Source: Alphaproteobacteria bacterium
GTDB lineage: Bacteria; Pseudomonadota; Alphaproteobacteria; Micropepsales; Micropepsaceae
Length of the DNA stretch: 64,000 nt
Direction of reading: 5' to 3'
NCBI GenBank assembly: GCA_015654635.1
Contig: JAATGP010000064.1
Coordinates: forward strand, 1-64,000
Made by a program: the position numbers and the translations under genes. Positions 41,091 to 49,637 of the stretch are shown here, piece by piece. The notes beneath the pieces are model-generated. The model had not been told where the DNA came from. It did no database searches and saw only the letters and a list, made by a program, of their open reading frames with translations. Position 1 is the first letter of the stretch. The number at the start of each line of letters is the position of its first letter.

Positions 41091-42491
41091 GTGCCGCAAA
41101 TTGCCAGTTTTATCGATGAAGCCGCCATTTACGCCGCTCTAGACGAAGGCAAACGCGCCGTCTCGCGCGACACCGTTGAAGCCATCATCAAGAAAGCGTG
41201 GCAAGCCCATGGCCTGACCCTCTCCGAAGTGGCGGTGCTCTTAAACACCTACGACCCCGAATTGGTCGAGGAAATTTACAAAACTGCGCGCCACATCAAG
41301 CAGACGATTTATGGCCGCCGCTTGGTCCTCTTCGCGCCGCTTTACGTCAGCGATTATTGCATCAATTCTTGCGTCTATTGCGGTTACGGCGCGGGCCACA
41401 AATTCGCGCGCCGCCGCCTTACCATGGAGGAGATCAAGAAGGAGACGCTGGTCCTTCTCAATATGGGCCATAAGCGCCTCGCCATGGAAGCGGGCGAAGA
41501 TCCCGAAAATTGCCCCATCGATTACGTGCTGGATGCGATTGATGCGGTCTATTCGGTCGACACCAAGAACGCCAACATCCGGCGCATCAACATCAACATC
41601 GCCTCCACGACGGTCGAGGACTACAAGAAGCTGAAGGCGGCCGAGATCGGCACCTATATTCTGTTCCAGGAGACCTACCACCGCGGCACCTATGCCAGGG
41701 TGCATCCGCGCGGTCCCAAGCACGATTACGATTGGCACACCACCGCCTTCGATCGCTCTAACCAAGCCGGGATCGATGACAACGGCGCCGGCGTTCTATT
41801 CGGACTCTATGACCACAAATTCGAGATGCTGGCGTTGATGCAGCATGCCGCCCATCTGGAAGCGGAGTTCAACTGCGGCCCGCACACCATTTCCGTGCCG
41901 CGCATCCGCCCCGCCGGCGGCATCAATATGGAGAGCTTTCCCTATCTCGTGCCTGATGACGAATTCAAAAAGCTGATCGCCATCATCCGCCTCGCCGTGC
42001 CTTATACCGGCATGATCATCTCGACCCGCGAGGATGCCGAATTCCGCAACGAATGTTTGGAGCTGGGCATTTCGCAACTCTCGGGCGGGTCCTGCACCGG
42101 TGTCGGCGGCTATTGCGAAGAGAACGACAAAGGCATCAAACAGCCCAAGCAATTCGAGGTCAATGACGAGCGCCCGCTCGACCAAGTGATGTACGACATT
42201 GCCGAGGCGGGACATCTTCCCAGCTTTTGCACCGCCTGCTATCGCAATGGACGCACCGGCGACCGCTTCATGGCGGTGGCCAAGAGTGGCGAGATCCAGA
42301 ACCTCTGCCAGCCCAACGCCATTCTGACGCTGAAGGAATATCTGGTCGATTTCGCTTCGCCCCAAACCAAGGCACTGGGTGAAAAGATCATCGCCGAGCA
42401 CCTGCTGCAGATTCCGAACCCCAAACTGCGCAAGGTGACGGAAGATCGCCTCGTCGAAATCGAAGGCGGCAAGCGCGATCTTTATTATTAG
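41091..42491 (+). CDS. hydG: [FeFe]-hydrogenase H-cluster maturase HydG (radical SAM tyrosine lyase)
   Basis: 466 residues from a GTG at 41091 (GGGAG 7 bases upstream; a TTG at 41085 is possible). HydG cleaves tyrosine to supply CO and CN ligands of the hydrogenase H-cluster. The radical-SAM cluster motif is C90-x3-C94-x2-C97 (YCINSCVYCGYG). The C-terminal cluster motif C380-x2-C383-x22-C406 (SFCTACYRNGRTGDRFM onward) separates HydG from its relative ThiH. Length and architecture are complete. No hydE, hydF or hydrogenase gene lies within the window. A hairpin follows the stop. Confidence 0.92.
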   Translation: MPQIASFIDEAAIYAALDEGKRAVSRDTVEAIIKKAWQAHGLTLSEVAVLLNTYDPELVEEIYKTARHIKQTIYGRRLVLFAPLYVSDYCINSCVYCGYGAGHKFARRRLTMEEIKKETLVLLNMGHKRLAMEAGEDPENCPIDYVLDAIDAVYSVDTKNANIRRININIASTTVEDYKKLKAAEIGTYILFQETYHRGTYARVHPRGPKHDYDWHTTAFDRSNQAGIDDNGAGVLFGLYDHKFEMLALMQHAAHLEAEFNCGPHTISVPRIRPAGGINMESFPYLVPDDEFKKLIAIIRLAVPYTGMIISTREDAEFRNECLELGISQLSGGSCTGVGGYCEENDKGIKQPKQFEVNDERPLDQVMYDIAEAGHLPSFCTACYRNGRTGDRFMAVAKSGEIQNLCQPNAILTLKEYLVDFASPQTKALGEKIIAEHLLQIPNPKLRKVTEDRLVEIEGGKRDLYY

Positions 42492-42501
42492 ATGAGCCTT
42501 A

Positions 42502-42532
42502 TGTGCTTCGAGGCTCCGCACCTCGAAGCACA
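42502..42532. repeat. Short derivative of the GTGCTTCG inverted repeat; possible bidirectional terminator
   Basis: A perfect 12-bp inverted pair TGTGCTTCGAGG / CCTCGAAGCACA encloses 7 bases. It uses the same outer-arm sequence as the long elements at 11555 and 12907, with the interior lost. It lies exactly between convergent hydG and the GH3 gene, 10 bases from the hydG stop, so it could end transcription from both sides, though there is no T-run. Confidence 0.75.
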
Positions 42533-42543
42533 CAGGATGCGCG

Positions 42544-44790
42544 TCACGGCTTGATGGTGCTGGCTTCCATATGCACCGTCGTAGTGGCGCTGGTCTCGGC
42601 CGATGAAGCCCCCAGCCGGAAGCTGTAATCGCCCGCTGCCACACGCCACATCTGTGCCGCCGGATCGAAGGACGCGAGCAGGCGGGGATCAATCGAGAGC
42701 GTGATGTGCTTGCTCTCCCCTGGCTTCAGTTCGACCTTGCCGAAGGCAACCAGCCGTTCACCCGCCACGGGCGTTGCGGCATAGATTTGCCCGACCACCT
42801 TGCCCTCGCGCAGGCCCGTGTTGCGCACATCGAAGCTCACCGCAGAGCCGCTGACACTGAGCCCCCCGAAGCTGAAAGTTGTGTAGCTGAGGCCATAACC
42901 GAAGGGGAACAGCGGTTTGAGTTTCTTAGCCGCGAACCATTTGTAGCCGATGTCGGCCCCTTCGATGGTGTAATCGACATCGAAAAGCGTCTCGTTCGGA
43001 GTCCAACGGTTGTCGGGCTGGCGCAAATCCCGGCCGGGAACCACAGGGCGCGGCAATTGCTCCAGGCTTTGCGGAAAGGTGATCGGCAAACGCCCAGAAG
43101 GATTGACCTTCCCGAACAAAATGCGCGCGATAGCAACGGCGCCGCGGTTGCCGGGATACCACGTCTCCAACACCGCGCCGGCGTTATCGAGCCAGGGCAT
43201 TGCCACCGGATTACCGGTCTCCAGCACCACAATAGTGCGCTTGTTGGCCTTGGCCACAGCCGCAATCAAAGCATCCTGATTGCCGGGCAAGGTGATGTCG
43301 GGCGTGTCGATGCCTTCGCGCTGCCAGCGCTCCACAAAAACAATTGCCACATCGGCGTGGCGCGCCGTGGCCGCGGCATGAGCAAAATCCGAACCGTCGT
43401 CGAACACCACCTTGCCGCGCGCCTCCGCCTTGATGGCGGCCAGCGGGGAAGGCGGATCGTAGATCTTCTTCTCGAGCGGCACGCGGGCGTTGCCGGACGC
43501 ATCCTGGCCGGAGCCACCGACCAGAATCTCCTGCGAGGGCTCGTTGCCCACCGGCATGACTTGGGCTGAGCCCCCGCCTGACAAGACGCCGATATCGGCA
43601 TGCCCGCCGATCACGGCAATGCGTTTGGCGCCGGCCACGAGAGGCAGCAGACCGCGCGCGTTCTTGAGCAGGACGATGCCCTCTTCCGCTGCCGCCTGCG
43701 CCACTGCCCCGTGGGCTTCGACATCACTGGGCCCTGCCACCGCCGGGTCATCGAACAAGCCGTTCACGAACATACTGCGCAGGATGCGATGGACCATATT
43801 GTCGAGGCGGGCCTGCAGCGCTGCGCCATCCGGGCCGTTAAGCGCGGCGTTCAAGGCGCTCCCGAAATAATCATCGCGGTCGAATTCAAAGGCCGATTCC
43901 TGGTCGAGCCCAGCGAGCGCCGCCTTGGTGGTGGAATGCACCCCGCCCCAATCGCTCATGACATAACCGGGATAGTTCCAATCGCCCTTCAAGACTTTGC
44001 TGAGCAGGAAGTCATTCTCGCAGGCGTAAACGGCGTTGACGCGATTGTAGGCGCACATGATCGAACCCGGCGCGCCGCGCTCGATGGCGATCTCGAAGGC
44101 GAGCAAATCGCTTTCCCGCATCGCTTTCTCCGGGAGATTAGCGCTCAGCCAGTCGCGGCCGATTTCCTGATCATTCACGGCATAGTGCTTGGCGGTAGAA
44201 ATGATGTGACGGCTCTGGGCGCCGCGGATGGCCTCGCCCGCGATCGTGCCCGCCAGCAGCGGGTCCTCGCCCGCATATTCGAAATTGCGGCCGTTGCGCG
44301 GGTCGCGCGCCAGATCAACGCCGCCGTTCAAAAGAATGTTGAAGCCTTTGTCGCGCGTCTCCTGCCCGACGACCGCGCCAACTTGGAAGGCAATGTCCGG
44401 ATTCCAGCTCGATGCTGTCAGCAATGTTGCCGGAAGCGCCGTCGCGGTGTCGCCGCGGCGCATGTGGCGCTGATTGGAGACGCCAAGGCTGGCATCGGTC
44501 TCAAGCTGCGCTTGAATGCCGAGCCTCGGGATGCCCGGAATATAACCCGCCGCCCGCGGCAGCGCCTTGCGGATGGCATCGGGTGGCGGCGGATAATGCG
44601 GATTGATGATGACGTCATCGCCGAAATAACCGCGCACCAGCACAAGCTTTTCCGCACGCGTCAGCTGCGCCCCAATAAGCTCGGCGCGCTGATCGGCCGA
44701 GAGCGTTGCGTTCATCCATGGCGCGGGCTCGGCCTGCGCTGTGACCAGCATGAGCGCCGCGATTGTTCCCAGATATGTTCTGTTGAACAT
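42544..44790 (-). CDS. Secreted beta-glucosidase-like GH3 glycoside hydrolase
   Basis: 748 residues from the ATG at 44790, which opens a signal peptide (MFNRTYLGTIAALMLVTAQA). The nucleophile is Asp280 in GYVMSDWGG, and the substrate-binding KHY is at 201-203. After the (beta/alpha)8 and alpha/beta domains comes a fibronectin-III-like C-terminal domain (YGLSYTTFSFGGLSV onward), the bglX-type layout. It should remove terminal sugars from plant or microbial oligosaccharides in the periplasm. It follows the second hydrolase gene after 80 bases on the same strand. Confidence 0.94.
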   Translation of the reverse strand: MFNRTYLGTIAALMLVTAQAEPAPWMNATLSADQRAELIGAQLTRAEKLVLVRGYFGDDVIINPHYPPPPDAIRKALPRAAGYIPGIPRLGIQAQLETDASLGVSNQRHMRRGDTATALPATLLTASSWNPDIAFQVGAVVGQETRDKGFNILLNGGVDLARDPRNGRNFEYAGEDPLLAGTIAGEAIRGAQSRHIISTAKHYAVNDQEIGRDWLSANLPEKAMRESDLLAFEIAIERGAPGSIMCAYNRVNAVYACENDFLLSKVLKGDWNYPGYVMSDWGGVHSTTKAALAGLDQESAFEFDRDDYFGSALNAALNGPDGAALQARLDNMVHRILRSMFVNGLFDDPAVAGPSDVEAHGAVAQAAAEEGIVLLKNARGLLPLVAGAKRIAVIGGHADIGVLSGGGSAQVMPVGNEPSQEILVGGSGQDASGNARVPLEKKIYDPPSPLAAIKAEARGKVVFDDGSDFAHAAATARHADVAIVFVERWQREGIDTPDITLPGNQDALIAAVAKANKRTIVVLETGNPVAMPWLDNAGAVLETWYPGNRGAVAIARILFGKVNPSGRLPITFPQSLEQLPRPVVPGRDLRQPDNRWTPNETLFDVDYTIEGADIGYKWFAAKKLKPLFPFGYGLSYTTFSFGGLSVSGSAVSFDVRNTGLREGKVVGQIYAATPVAGERLVAFGKVELKPGESKHITLSIDPRLLASFDPAAQMWRVAAGDYSFRLGASSAETSATTTVHMEASTIKP

Positions 44791-44870
44791 TGTTGTTTGC
44801 CTCCCAGCTGAATCGTCCCAGCGGCCCAACTAGATTTGACAGCGCTTACAAGTGCAAGAGGGCCTTTGGT

Positions 44871-46994
44871 CTAGGGTGCGAGGTCGACAGTCACAATCTC
44901 GTGCAACGCCACCTGGGGCACCGCCACAATCAACCGGTCGCCGTCACGGCGGTATTGGGCAGCAAGGCCAGCATCGAGCAGCCTAACAGCCTTGGGAGCG
45001 GTACCAGCGGGAAGACGCAGGCTCACCTCGAAGGGTCCCATCGGAATAATCTCGCGGAAAGGCCCTTTCAATGCCATCGGGTTGGTGAGGTTGAGAAGAT
45101 GGGCCGTGAGCGATGTTTCCTGCCGCCAATACGCAATATCGAGGAGTCCCGGTCCCGTGACGATGAGCGGTGCGGATTCGTCGGCGGCCCATTCCACTGC
45201 ATTGCGCAGCAACGCCAGATGATCGCCTTGCAGAATGTCCCAGAAAATGCGGTCGAGATTGGAGGGGAAATATACCACCCTGCCCTTGCCGACTGTCTGG
45301 CAGAACACCGCCGGGATGGTGGTCTCAGGCTCAAGCGTATAGAGCCGCTCCATCGGCAAATCGGGATAGCTCGGCACCAGTGTTAAGGGTTGCAGCCCAG
45401 AGCGATGCGCCATGACATGTAGCTGCTGGGATGGCGCCACCACGCGCGGTGCATCCTCCAGGCCGCGCAGCAGGGGGTGCGGAGGACGCAGCGTGAGGTA
45501 AGAGTTCTTCACCGCCTCGTCGATTTTTCCTGCGAAATCGCAGCCGAACAGTTCGGCAAGACCGAAATTGGCACGGCGTTTGCCGTTCTCCTCATAAAGC
45601 GAGGTCTCTCCGGTGGCCACCAGACGCCCGCCCCGGCGCACATAATCCGCAAGCTGAGCACATTGGGCGCCCGACAGTGCCATGACATTGGGCAGCACCA
45701 GCACGCGAAAGCGCCCGGCTTGATCGAGCAGCCGGTCATCGATGAATTCAAAGGGAATGCGCGCTTCCACCAGTGCCTGGCAGTAACCATTCTGGGCGGC
45801 ATCGTATTTGGCCCGCGCCAAAGCCTGGCTTGGCAGCGAATGCACCAAGGCGACGCGGGCGAGATTCTGCGTGTTGCGCAAATATTTCTCGTTGCGCCAA
45901 TGCCAATTGTAAATCTTCTCGACCGTGGAAATCCAACGCGGATCGATGACCTTCGCATTGAATTTGCATAGCCACGGCCGAAAGCCCTGGACAATTCCGG
46001 CATGTACCCAGCTTTCGATTTCGGGCCTCGATTGAACGGAATCCTTGAAGCGATAGGCATCGTCTTCGTAACCGACGCCGAACAGGCCCGCCACCGGCAG
46101 CGTCCCCGTCACCGAGCGGGCGATCTTGGCATATTTGCCATTCATCCACGTCGGCACCAAACCGTTGCGGCCTTGCCGGTCGATGGTCACCATTGGCATT
46201 TGCGCACGTGGATCGTTCATGCCGTAGTTGGGCGCGAAGAAGCCGTCGGGTTTGACCTTTTTCACCGCGTCGTTCCACAGCGTGTATTGTGCCCAGCGGC
46301 GATCTTTGTCCCAGGCCGCATAGGCACGCATGATGGCGTCGTCCGTCTCATTGCTGCGCGGCAAGTCGAAGCCGCTGGCGGCGCGAAATTGCCTCTGGCA
46401 ATTGGCACACCAGCACATGCCGGCGCCGTTCCAGCGATTGCCGAAAAACCCGTCCGGCGCATAGCACTCGGTCACTTCCGTCAGAACCTGCGGCATCAAC
46501 TCAAACATGAAGCCGCCATTCTGGCAGGAGACATACATGTCGGGCGCAGCCCAGTGACGGCGCGGCTTGCCATCCTCGGTGCAAGCGGCCCATTCGGGAT
46601 GGGCAGCAAAGACCTCTTGCGCCATGGCATGGGGATCGATGCGCGCGAGAATGCGCAGCTTCAGATCGCGGCACCCCCTCACCATCTCGCCGAAGAGATC
46701 GCGATCGCCCAAATATTTGGCGCGATGATGCAGTGGCAGCTTGGAAGGATAGAAGGCGACGCTGCCGCCCGCCGACAAACACACACCATCGGCATGGGCA
46801 CGCCGGAAAAGGGCAAACCAATAGGCCGGATCGGCATTGACTGGATTGTCCTCGGTGAAGGCAACCTGCATCCAGCGCATCACGTCATGTGTCCAACCAG
46901 CCGCATCGGGCGGCAAGGCAAAGGCCTCGGCCAGCGGCGTCATGGCGATGAGGCTGGCGAGTTTCAGAGTGTCGCGGCGGCTGAGGCTATCCAT
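44871..46994 (-). CDS. Tat-exported glycoside hydrolase-like protein (GHL6/GH42-type)
   Basis: 707 residues. The twin-arginine signal is SLSRRDTLKLASL at the N-terminus. The catalytic-like barrel has ILARIDPHAMAQEVFAAHPEW, then DGFFGNRWNGAGMCWCANCQRQFRA, a pattern I associate with hypothetical glycosyl hydrolase family 6. A second domain (about 380-560) with VLVLPNVMALSGAQCAQLADYVRRGG matches the GATase-like trimerisation domain of GH42 beta-galactosidases. The start at 46994 lacks a clear ribosome binding site. With the downstream GH3 gene it forms a likely two-enzyme glycan module. Confidence 0.78.
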   Translation of the reverse strand: MDSLSRRDTLKLASLIAMTPLAEAFALPPDAAGWTHDVMRWMQVAFTEDNPVNADPAYWFALFRRAHADGVCLSAGGSVAFYPSKLPLHHRAKYLGDRDLFGEMVRGCRDLKLRILARIDPHAMAQEVFAAHPEWAACTEDGKPRRHWAAPDMYVSCQNGGFMFELMPQVLTEVTECYAPDGFFGNRWNGAGMCWCANCQRQFRAASGFDLPRSNETDDAIMRAYAAWDKDRRWAQYTLWNDAVKKVKPDGFFAPNYGMNDPRAQMPMVTIDRQGRNGLVPTWMNGKYAKIARSVTGTLPVAGLFGVGYEDDAYRFKDSVQSRPEIESWVHAGIVQGFRPWLCKFNAKVIDPRWISTVEKIYNWHWRNEKYLRNTQNLARVALVHSLPSQALARAKYDAAQNGYCQALVEARIPFEFIDDRLLDQAGRFRVLVLPNVMALSGAQCAQLADYVRRGGRLVATGETSLYEENGKRRANFGLAELFGCDFAGKIDEAVKNSYLTLRPPHPLLRGLEDAPRVVAPSQQLHVMAHRSGLQPLTLVPSYPDLPMERLYTLEPETTIPAVFCQTVGKGRVVYFPSNLDRIFWDILQGDHLALLRNAVEWAADESAPLIVTGPGLLDIAYWRQETSLTAHLLNLTNPMALKGPFREIIPMGPFEVSLRLPAGTAPKAVRLLDAGLAAQYRRDGDRLIVAVPQVALHEIVTVDLAP

Positions 46995-47051
46995 CGGCTG
47001 AGTATGGACCGGCACCGCCACCCCTTTCCAGGGCACTGCGACAGCGGGACC

Positions 47052-47079
47052 TTGCACTTTCTTTGCGATGCCATATACT
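47052..47079 (+). promoter_or_regulatory. Promoter of the membrane protein/winged-helix operon
   Basis: A TTGCAC (-35, 47052-47057) and a TATACT (-10, 47074-47079) are separated by 16 bases. Transcription would start near 47086, leaving a leader of only about 14 bases before the ATG at 47100, with no ribosome binding site. The two operator-like elements below overlap the spacer/-10 and the start point. Confidence 0.55.
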
Positions 47080-47092
47080 TTGCATTGCAAAG
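47061..47092. promoter_or_regulatory. Paired 15-bp operator-like elements at the regulator promoter
   Basis: Element 1a is CTTTGCGATGCCATA (47061-47075) and 1b is the near-palindrome CTTTGCATTGCAAAG (47078-47092). They start 17 bases apart. They cover the spacer, -10 and probable start site, a place suited to repression. The same pair with the same 17-base step occurs at the uppS start. The likely binder is the winged-helix protein encoded in this operon; that is inference. Confidence 0.6.
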
Positions 47093-47099
47093 CTAAACG

Positions 47100-47720
47100 A
47101 TGGACGGCATGCGCGACGTCGACAAGGCCCTGGCGGATATTCTCGAAATCCGCAACCGCATGGCCTCGCACACCGCCTTTCGCGGCTATGGCCCGGTAGC
47201 GATGGCGATCACGGGCCTGCTCGGCTTTGCCACCGCCCTCATCCAGAGCACCTTTCCGGTGGCGCCGACCGCGTTTCTGTTCATCGTCGAATGGCTGTGC
47301 ACGGCGGCACTTTGCATTTTGGCCATCGGCATTGAAATGCAAGGCCGCTCGCACCGTCTCCACTCCAGCCTGGCCGATGCCATGATCCATCAGGCCGTCG
47401 AGCAATTTCTGCCCGCCACCGCCGCAAGCTTTTTCCTGCCCATTTTGCTGATCAAATTTGCCCCGCAGAACATATGGATGATGCCCGGCCTGTGGCAGAT
47501 CTTCGTCAGCCTCGGCATTTTCGCCTCCCTGCATAACCTGCCGCGCCGCATGATGCTGGCAGGCGCCTGGTATTTCGTCTCAGCGTTTTTGTGCCTCCTC
47601 ATCGGTAGCGAAGATCATGCCTTGTCGCCCTGGCTGATGGGCCTGCCTTTCCTGGGCGGGCAGATGCTGATGGCGGCGATTCTCCATTTCTCCGCCGGAG
47701 GACCCGATGGCGAAGATTGA
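47100..47720 (+). CDS. Multi-span membrane protein paired with winged-helix regulator
   Basis: 206 residues with about five membrane helices (for example GPVAMAITGLLGFATALI and FFLPILLIKFAP). It starts MDGMRDVDKALADILEIRNRMA, a soluble helix before the first span. I recognise no named family, but membrane proteins of this kind often accompany a small MarR/ArsR-like regulator, as here, where the regulator gene overlaps its end by 14 bases. It may act as a sensor or a sequestering partner of that regulator. Confidence 0.75.
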   Translation: MDGMRDVDKALADILEIRNRMASHTAFRGYGPVAMAITGLLGFATALIQSTFPVAPTAFLFIVEWLCTAALCILAIGIEMQGRSHRLHSSLADAMIHQAVEQFLPATAASFFLPILLIKFAPQNIWMMPGLWQIFVSLGIFASLHNLPRRMMLAGAWYFVSAFLCLLIGSEDHALSPWLMGLPFLGGQMLMAAILHFSAGGPDGED

Positions 47721-48075
47721 AGCTCCCTTTGCTTTCGGCGGTCTCGACCGGGTGATGCATGAAAAGGCGCGGCTGGGTGTTTTGTCTTCGCTGGTTGCCC
47801 ATCCCAAGGGCCTTGCCTTCGCTGATTTGAAACAGCTTTGCGGCCTCACCGATGGCAATCTCAGCCGTCATCTCCAGGTGTTGCAGGAAGCGGGTCTGGT
47901 CGAGATCAGCAAGAGCTTTGAGAACAACCGGCCTCAAACGACCTGCCGCCTCACCCGTAGCGGCCGCAAGCGCTTTCTCGATTATCTAGCCCTTCTCGAA
48001 CAAGTGGTGCGCGACGCGGCCTCGACCGCGGGCGAGGATTTCGGCCAGGCACGGCTGCGCCTCTTGCCGAACTGA
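47707..48075 (+). CDS. Winged-helix transcriptional regulator
   Basis: 122 residues. A winged helix-turn-helix is clear: EKARLGVLSSLVAHPKGLAFADLKQLCGLTDGNLSRHLQVLQEAGLV (recognition helix around DGNLSRHLQVL), then a wing with the SFENNRPQTTCRLTRSGR stretch (TCRLTRSGR). This fits the MarR-like HTH_34 group. It is translated from a start inside the membrane-protein gene. It probably binds the paired elements at 47061-47092 and 48100-48131. Confidence 0.88.
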   Translation: MAKIEAPFAFGGLDRVMHEKARLGVLSSLVAHPKGLAFADLKQLCGLTDGNLSRHLQVLQEAGLVEISKSFENNRPQTTCRLTRSGRKRFLDYLALLEQVVRDAASTAGEDFGQARLRLLPN

Positions 48076-48099
48076 GAAAATAATTTTTTCCAGAGGAAA

Positions 48100-48131
48100 C
48101 TTTGCAATGCCAAGCTCTCTGCAATGCCAAG
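48100..48131. promoter_or_regulatory. Paired 15-bp operator-like elements across the uppS start codon
   Basis: Element 2a is CTTTGCAATGCCAAG (48100-48114) and 2b is CTCTGCAATGCCAAG (48117-48131), 14 of 15 bases identical and starting 17 bases apart. The ATG of uppS (48107) is inside 2a. The step and sequence match the pair at 47061-47092. Binding of the regulator here would couple uppS to the upstream operon. Confidence 0.6.
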
Positions 48132-48805
48132 ATAATCACAAGCTTCACGTCGCCATTATCATGGACGGCAATGGCCGTTGGGCGGCTTCACGTGAACTGA
48201 TGCGTGCCGCAGGCCATGAGGCGGGCATCGAAGCCTTGCGCCGCGTGGTGCGGGCCGCCCCTGACGAAAATATCAGCACCCTGACGGTCTATGCCTTTTC
48301 CAGCGACAATTGGAAACGCCCCGAAGGCGAAGTCGCCGCCCTGCTCGATTTGTTCCGCCGCTTCCTCGACACCGAGACCGAAGACCTGGTGCGTGACGGG
48401 GTGAAGCTCAGCATTGTTGGGCGGCGGGACCGCCTGCCGCAAGATTTGGTGCACGAGATCGAACGGGCCGAGGCGGCAACGGAATGGGGCGACCTCCTCC
48501 ATTTGCGCGTAGCGCTGGATTACTCCGCTCGCGACATGATTATCGAAGCCGCAAAAAAAGCCGCCGGTGCAGGCGATCTTACGCGCGAAACCCTGGCCGC
48601 TCAGCTTGGCGCGCCCGAGGTCGATCTTCTCATTCGCACCAGCGGCGAGCAACGCCTATCCGATTTTCTCTTATGGGAATGCGCCTATGCCGAGTTTCAT
48701 TTCACCACCAGGCTATGGCCCGATTTCGCCGAGAACGATCTGAAAGACGCCATCGCTGTCTTCCACCATCGCCAAAGACGTTTCGGCGCTCTCCAAGCGG
48801 CTTAA
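48107..48805 (+). CDS. uppS: Isoprenyl (undecaprenyl) diphosphate synthase
   Basis: 232 residues, cis-prenyltransferase family. The catalytic Asp20 is in IIMDGNGRWA; AAGHEAG, the SSDNWKRP motif and the closing RTSGEQRLSDFLLWECAYAEFHF (partial RTSGEQRLSDFLLW) are all present. It makes the C55 lipid carrier for cell-wall and envelope glycans. Unusually it is not next to frr, cdsA or dxr. GAGG lies 10 bases before the ATG. Its stop overlaps the convergent gene by 4 bases. Confidence 0.94.
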   Translation: MPSSLQCQDNHKLHVAIIMDGNGRWAASRELMRAAGHEAGIEALRRVVRAAPDENISTLTVYAFSSDNWKRPEGEVAALLDLFRRFLDTETEDLVRDGVKLSIVGRRDRLPQDLVHEIERAEAATEWGDLLHLRVALDYSARDMIIEAAKKAAGAGDLTRETLAAQLGAPEVDLLIRTSGEQRLSDFLLWECAYAEFHFTTRLWPDFAENDLKDAIAVFHHRQRRFGALQAA

Positions 48806-49596
48806 GCAGCGGCTTTGTCGCCCTCAGCCCTGTTCAAGTGCGGCAGGCGCAGGCTGACGACGATAAGGACCAGGATCACCGCAAAAGCGAGACGGAAGGC
48901 AAAGAGGAAATGCGAAAACAGCGCATTGGCCGGATTGTTGCTGTAGGCGCCGATATGTAGGCCATAGATGTCAGGTGCCCCAAGAAGGGCGACGCGGGCG
49001 ATCTGGTCGAGTGCAAAACGCTGCACATCGCCGACCTTCACCATAGCATTGACAGCCTCGCGCGAGCCGGGCGTGCAACCGGTTTTCAGATCGAGACATT
49101 CGCTCACGAACATGCTGCCTTGCGGCAAAGCGCGCGAAAAGCTTAGCGTCACCGAGGTGAACGCAAAGACGAGAAAAATTGCGCCCGCGATGAGGATCGA
49201 ACGGCCAATGAACATCTGATAATGATCGGCATCCAACTCCTGCTGCGACTGCGCGATCAAGCGCGCCCGGATCTCGGGGGAAATGCCGGTGGCATCGGTC
49301 AAACGGTGTTGCAGGGTTTCGAGATCACCACGCAGAACCTCTCCCAGCGCCGGCAACAGCACGGTAAGCCCCACAGCGATCACGGTGATGGCATCGACCA
49401 AGAGCACCAGTGCAAAGAAAACCCAATAGCCGGAATAATTACCGCCCGCCTGAAATTGCCCGGGCAGAAAATAAGCCAGCCAAGAATGCTGGCTTGTCAT
49501 GCTCGGAACGAGCATAAGGATCATGATCGTGTTCGTCGCAACAAACACGAGAAGCAACCGGATGCCGCTGAAACGCACCGTCTTTCCCCCGACCAT
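48802..49596 (-). CDS. Membrane protein of unknown function
   Basis: 264 residues with about four membrane helices (near 11-32, 55-82, 130-152 and 226-248). A long soluble stretch between helices 2 and 3 includes TGISPEIRARLIAQSQQEL, and a periplasmic or cytoplasmic loop after helix 3 contains a Cys pair (SECLDLKTGCTPG). No family is recognised. Convergent with uppS and divergent from the methyltransferase gene. Confidence 0.7.
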   Translation of the reverse strand: MVGGKTVRFSGIRLLLVFVATNTIMILMLVPSMTSQHSWLAYFLPGQFQAGGNYSGYWVFFALVLLVDAITVIAVGLTVLLPALGEVLRGDLETLQHRLTDATGISPEIRARLIAQSQQELDADHYQMFIGRSILIAGAIFLVFAFTSVTLSFSRALPQGSMFVSECLDLKTGCTPGSREAVNAMVKVGDVQRFALDQIARVALLGAPDIYGLHIGAYSNNPANALFSHFLFAFRLAFAVILVLIVVSLRLPHLNRAEGDKAAA

Positions 49597-49637
49597 CGAC
49601 GTTGCTAACCATTATATAGTAAACGCTCGCCATCGAA

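Noticed and set aside
41091..42491. ThiH (thiamine tyrosine lyase) as an alternative to HydG
   Set aside because: The C-terminal Cx2Cx22C cluster motif is present, which ThiH lacks, and no thiamine genes are nearby.
46995..47534. N-terminal extension of the GHL6-like frame to 47534
   Set aside because: It is the antisense of the membrane-protein gene at 47100; the Tat signal begins at 46994.
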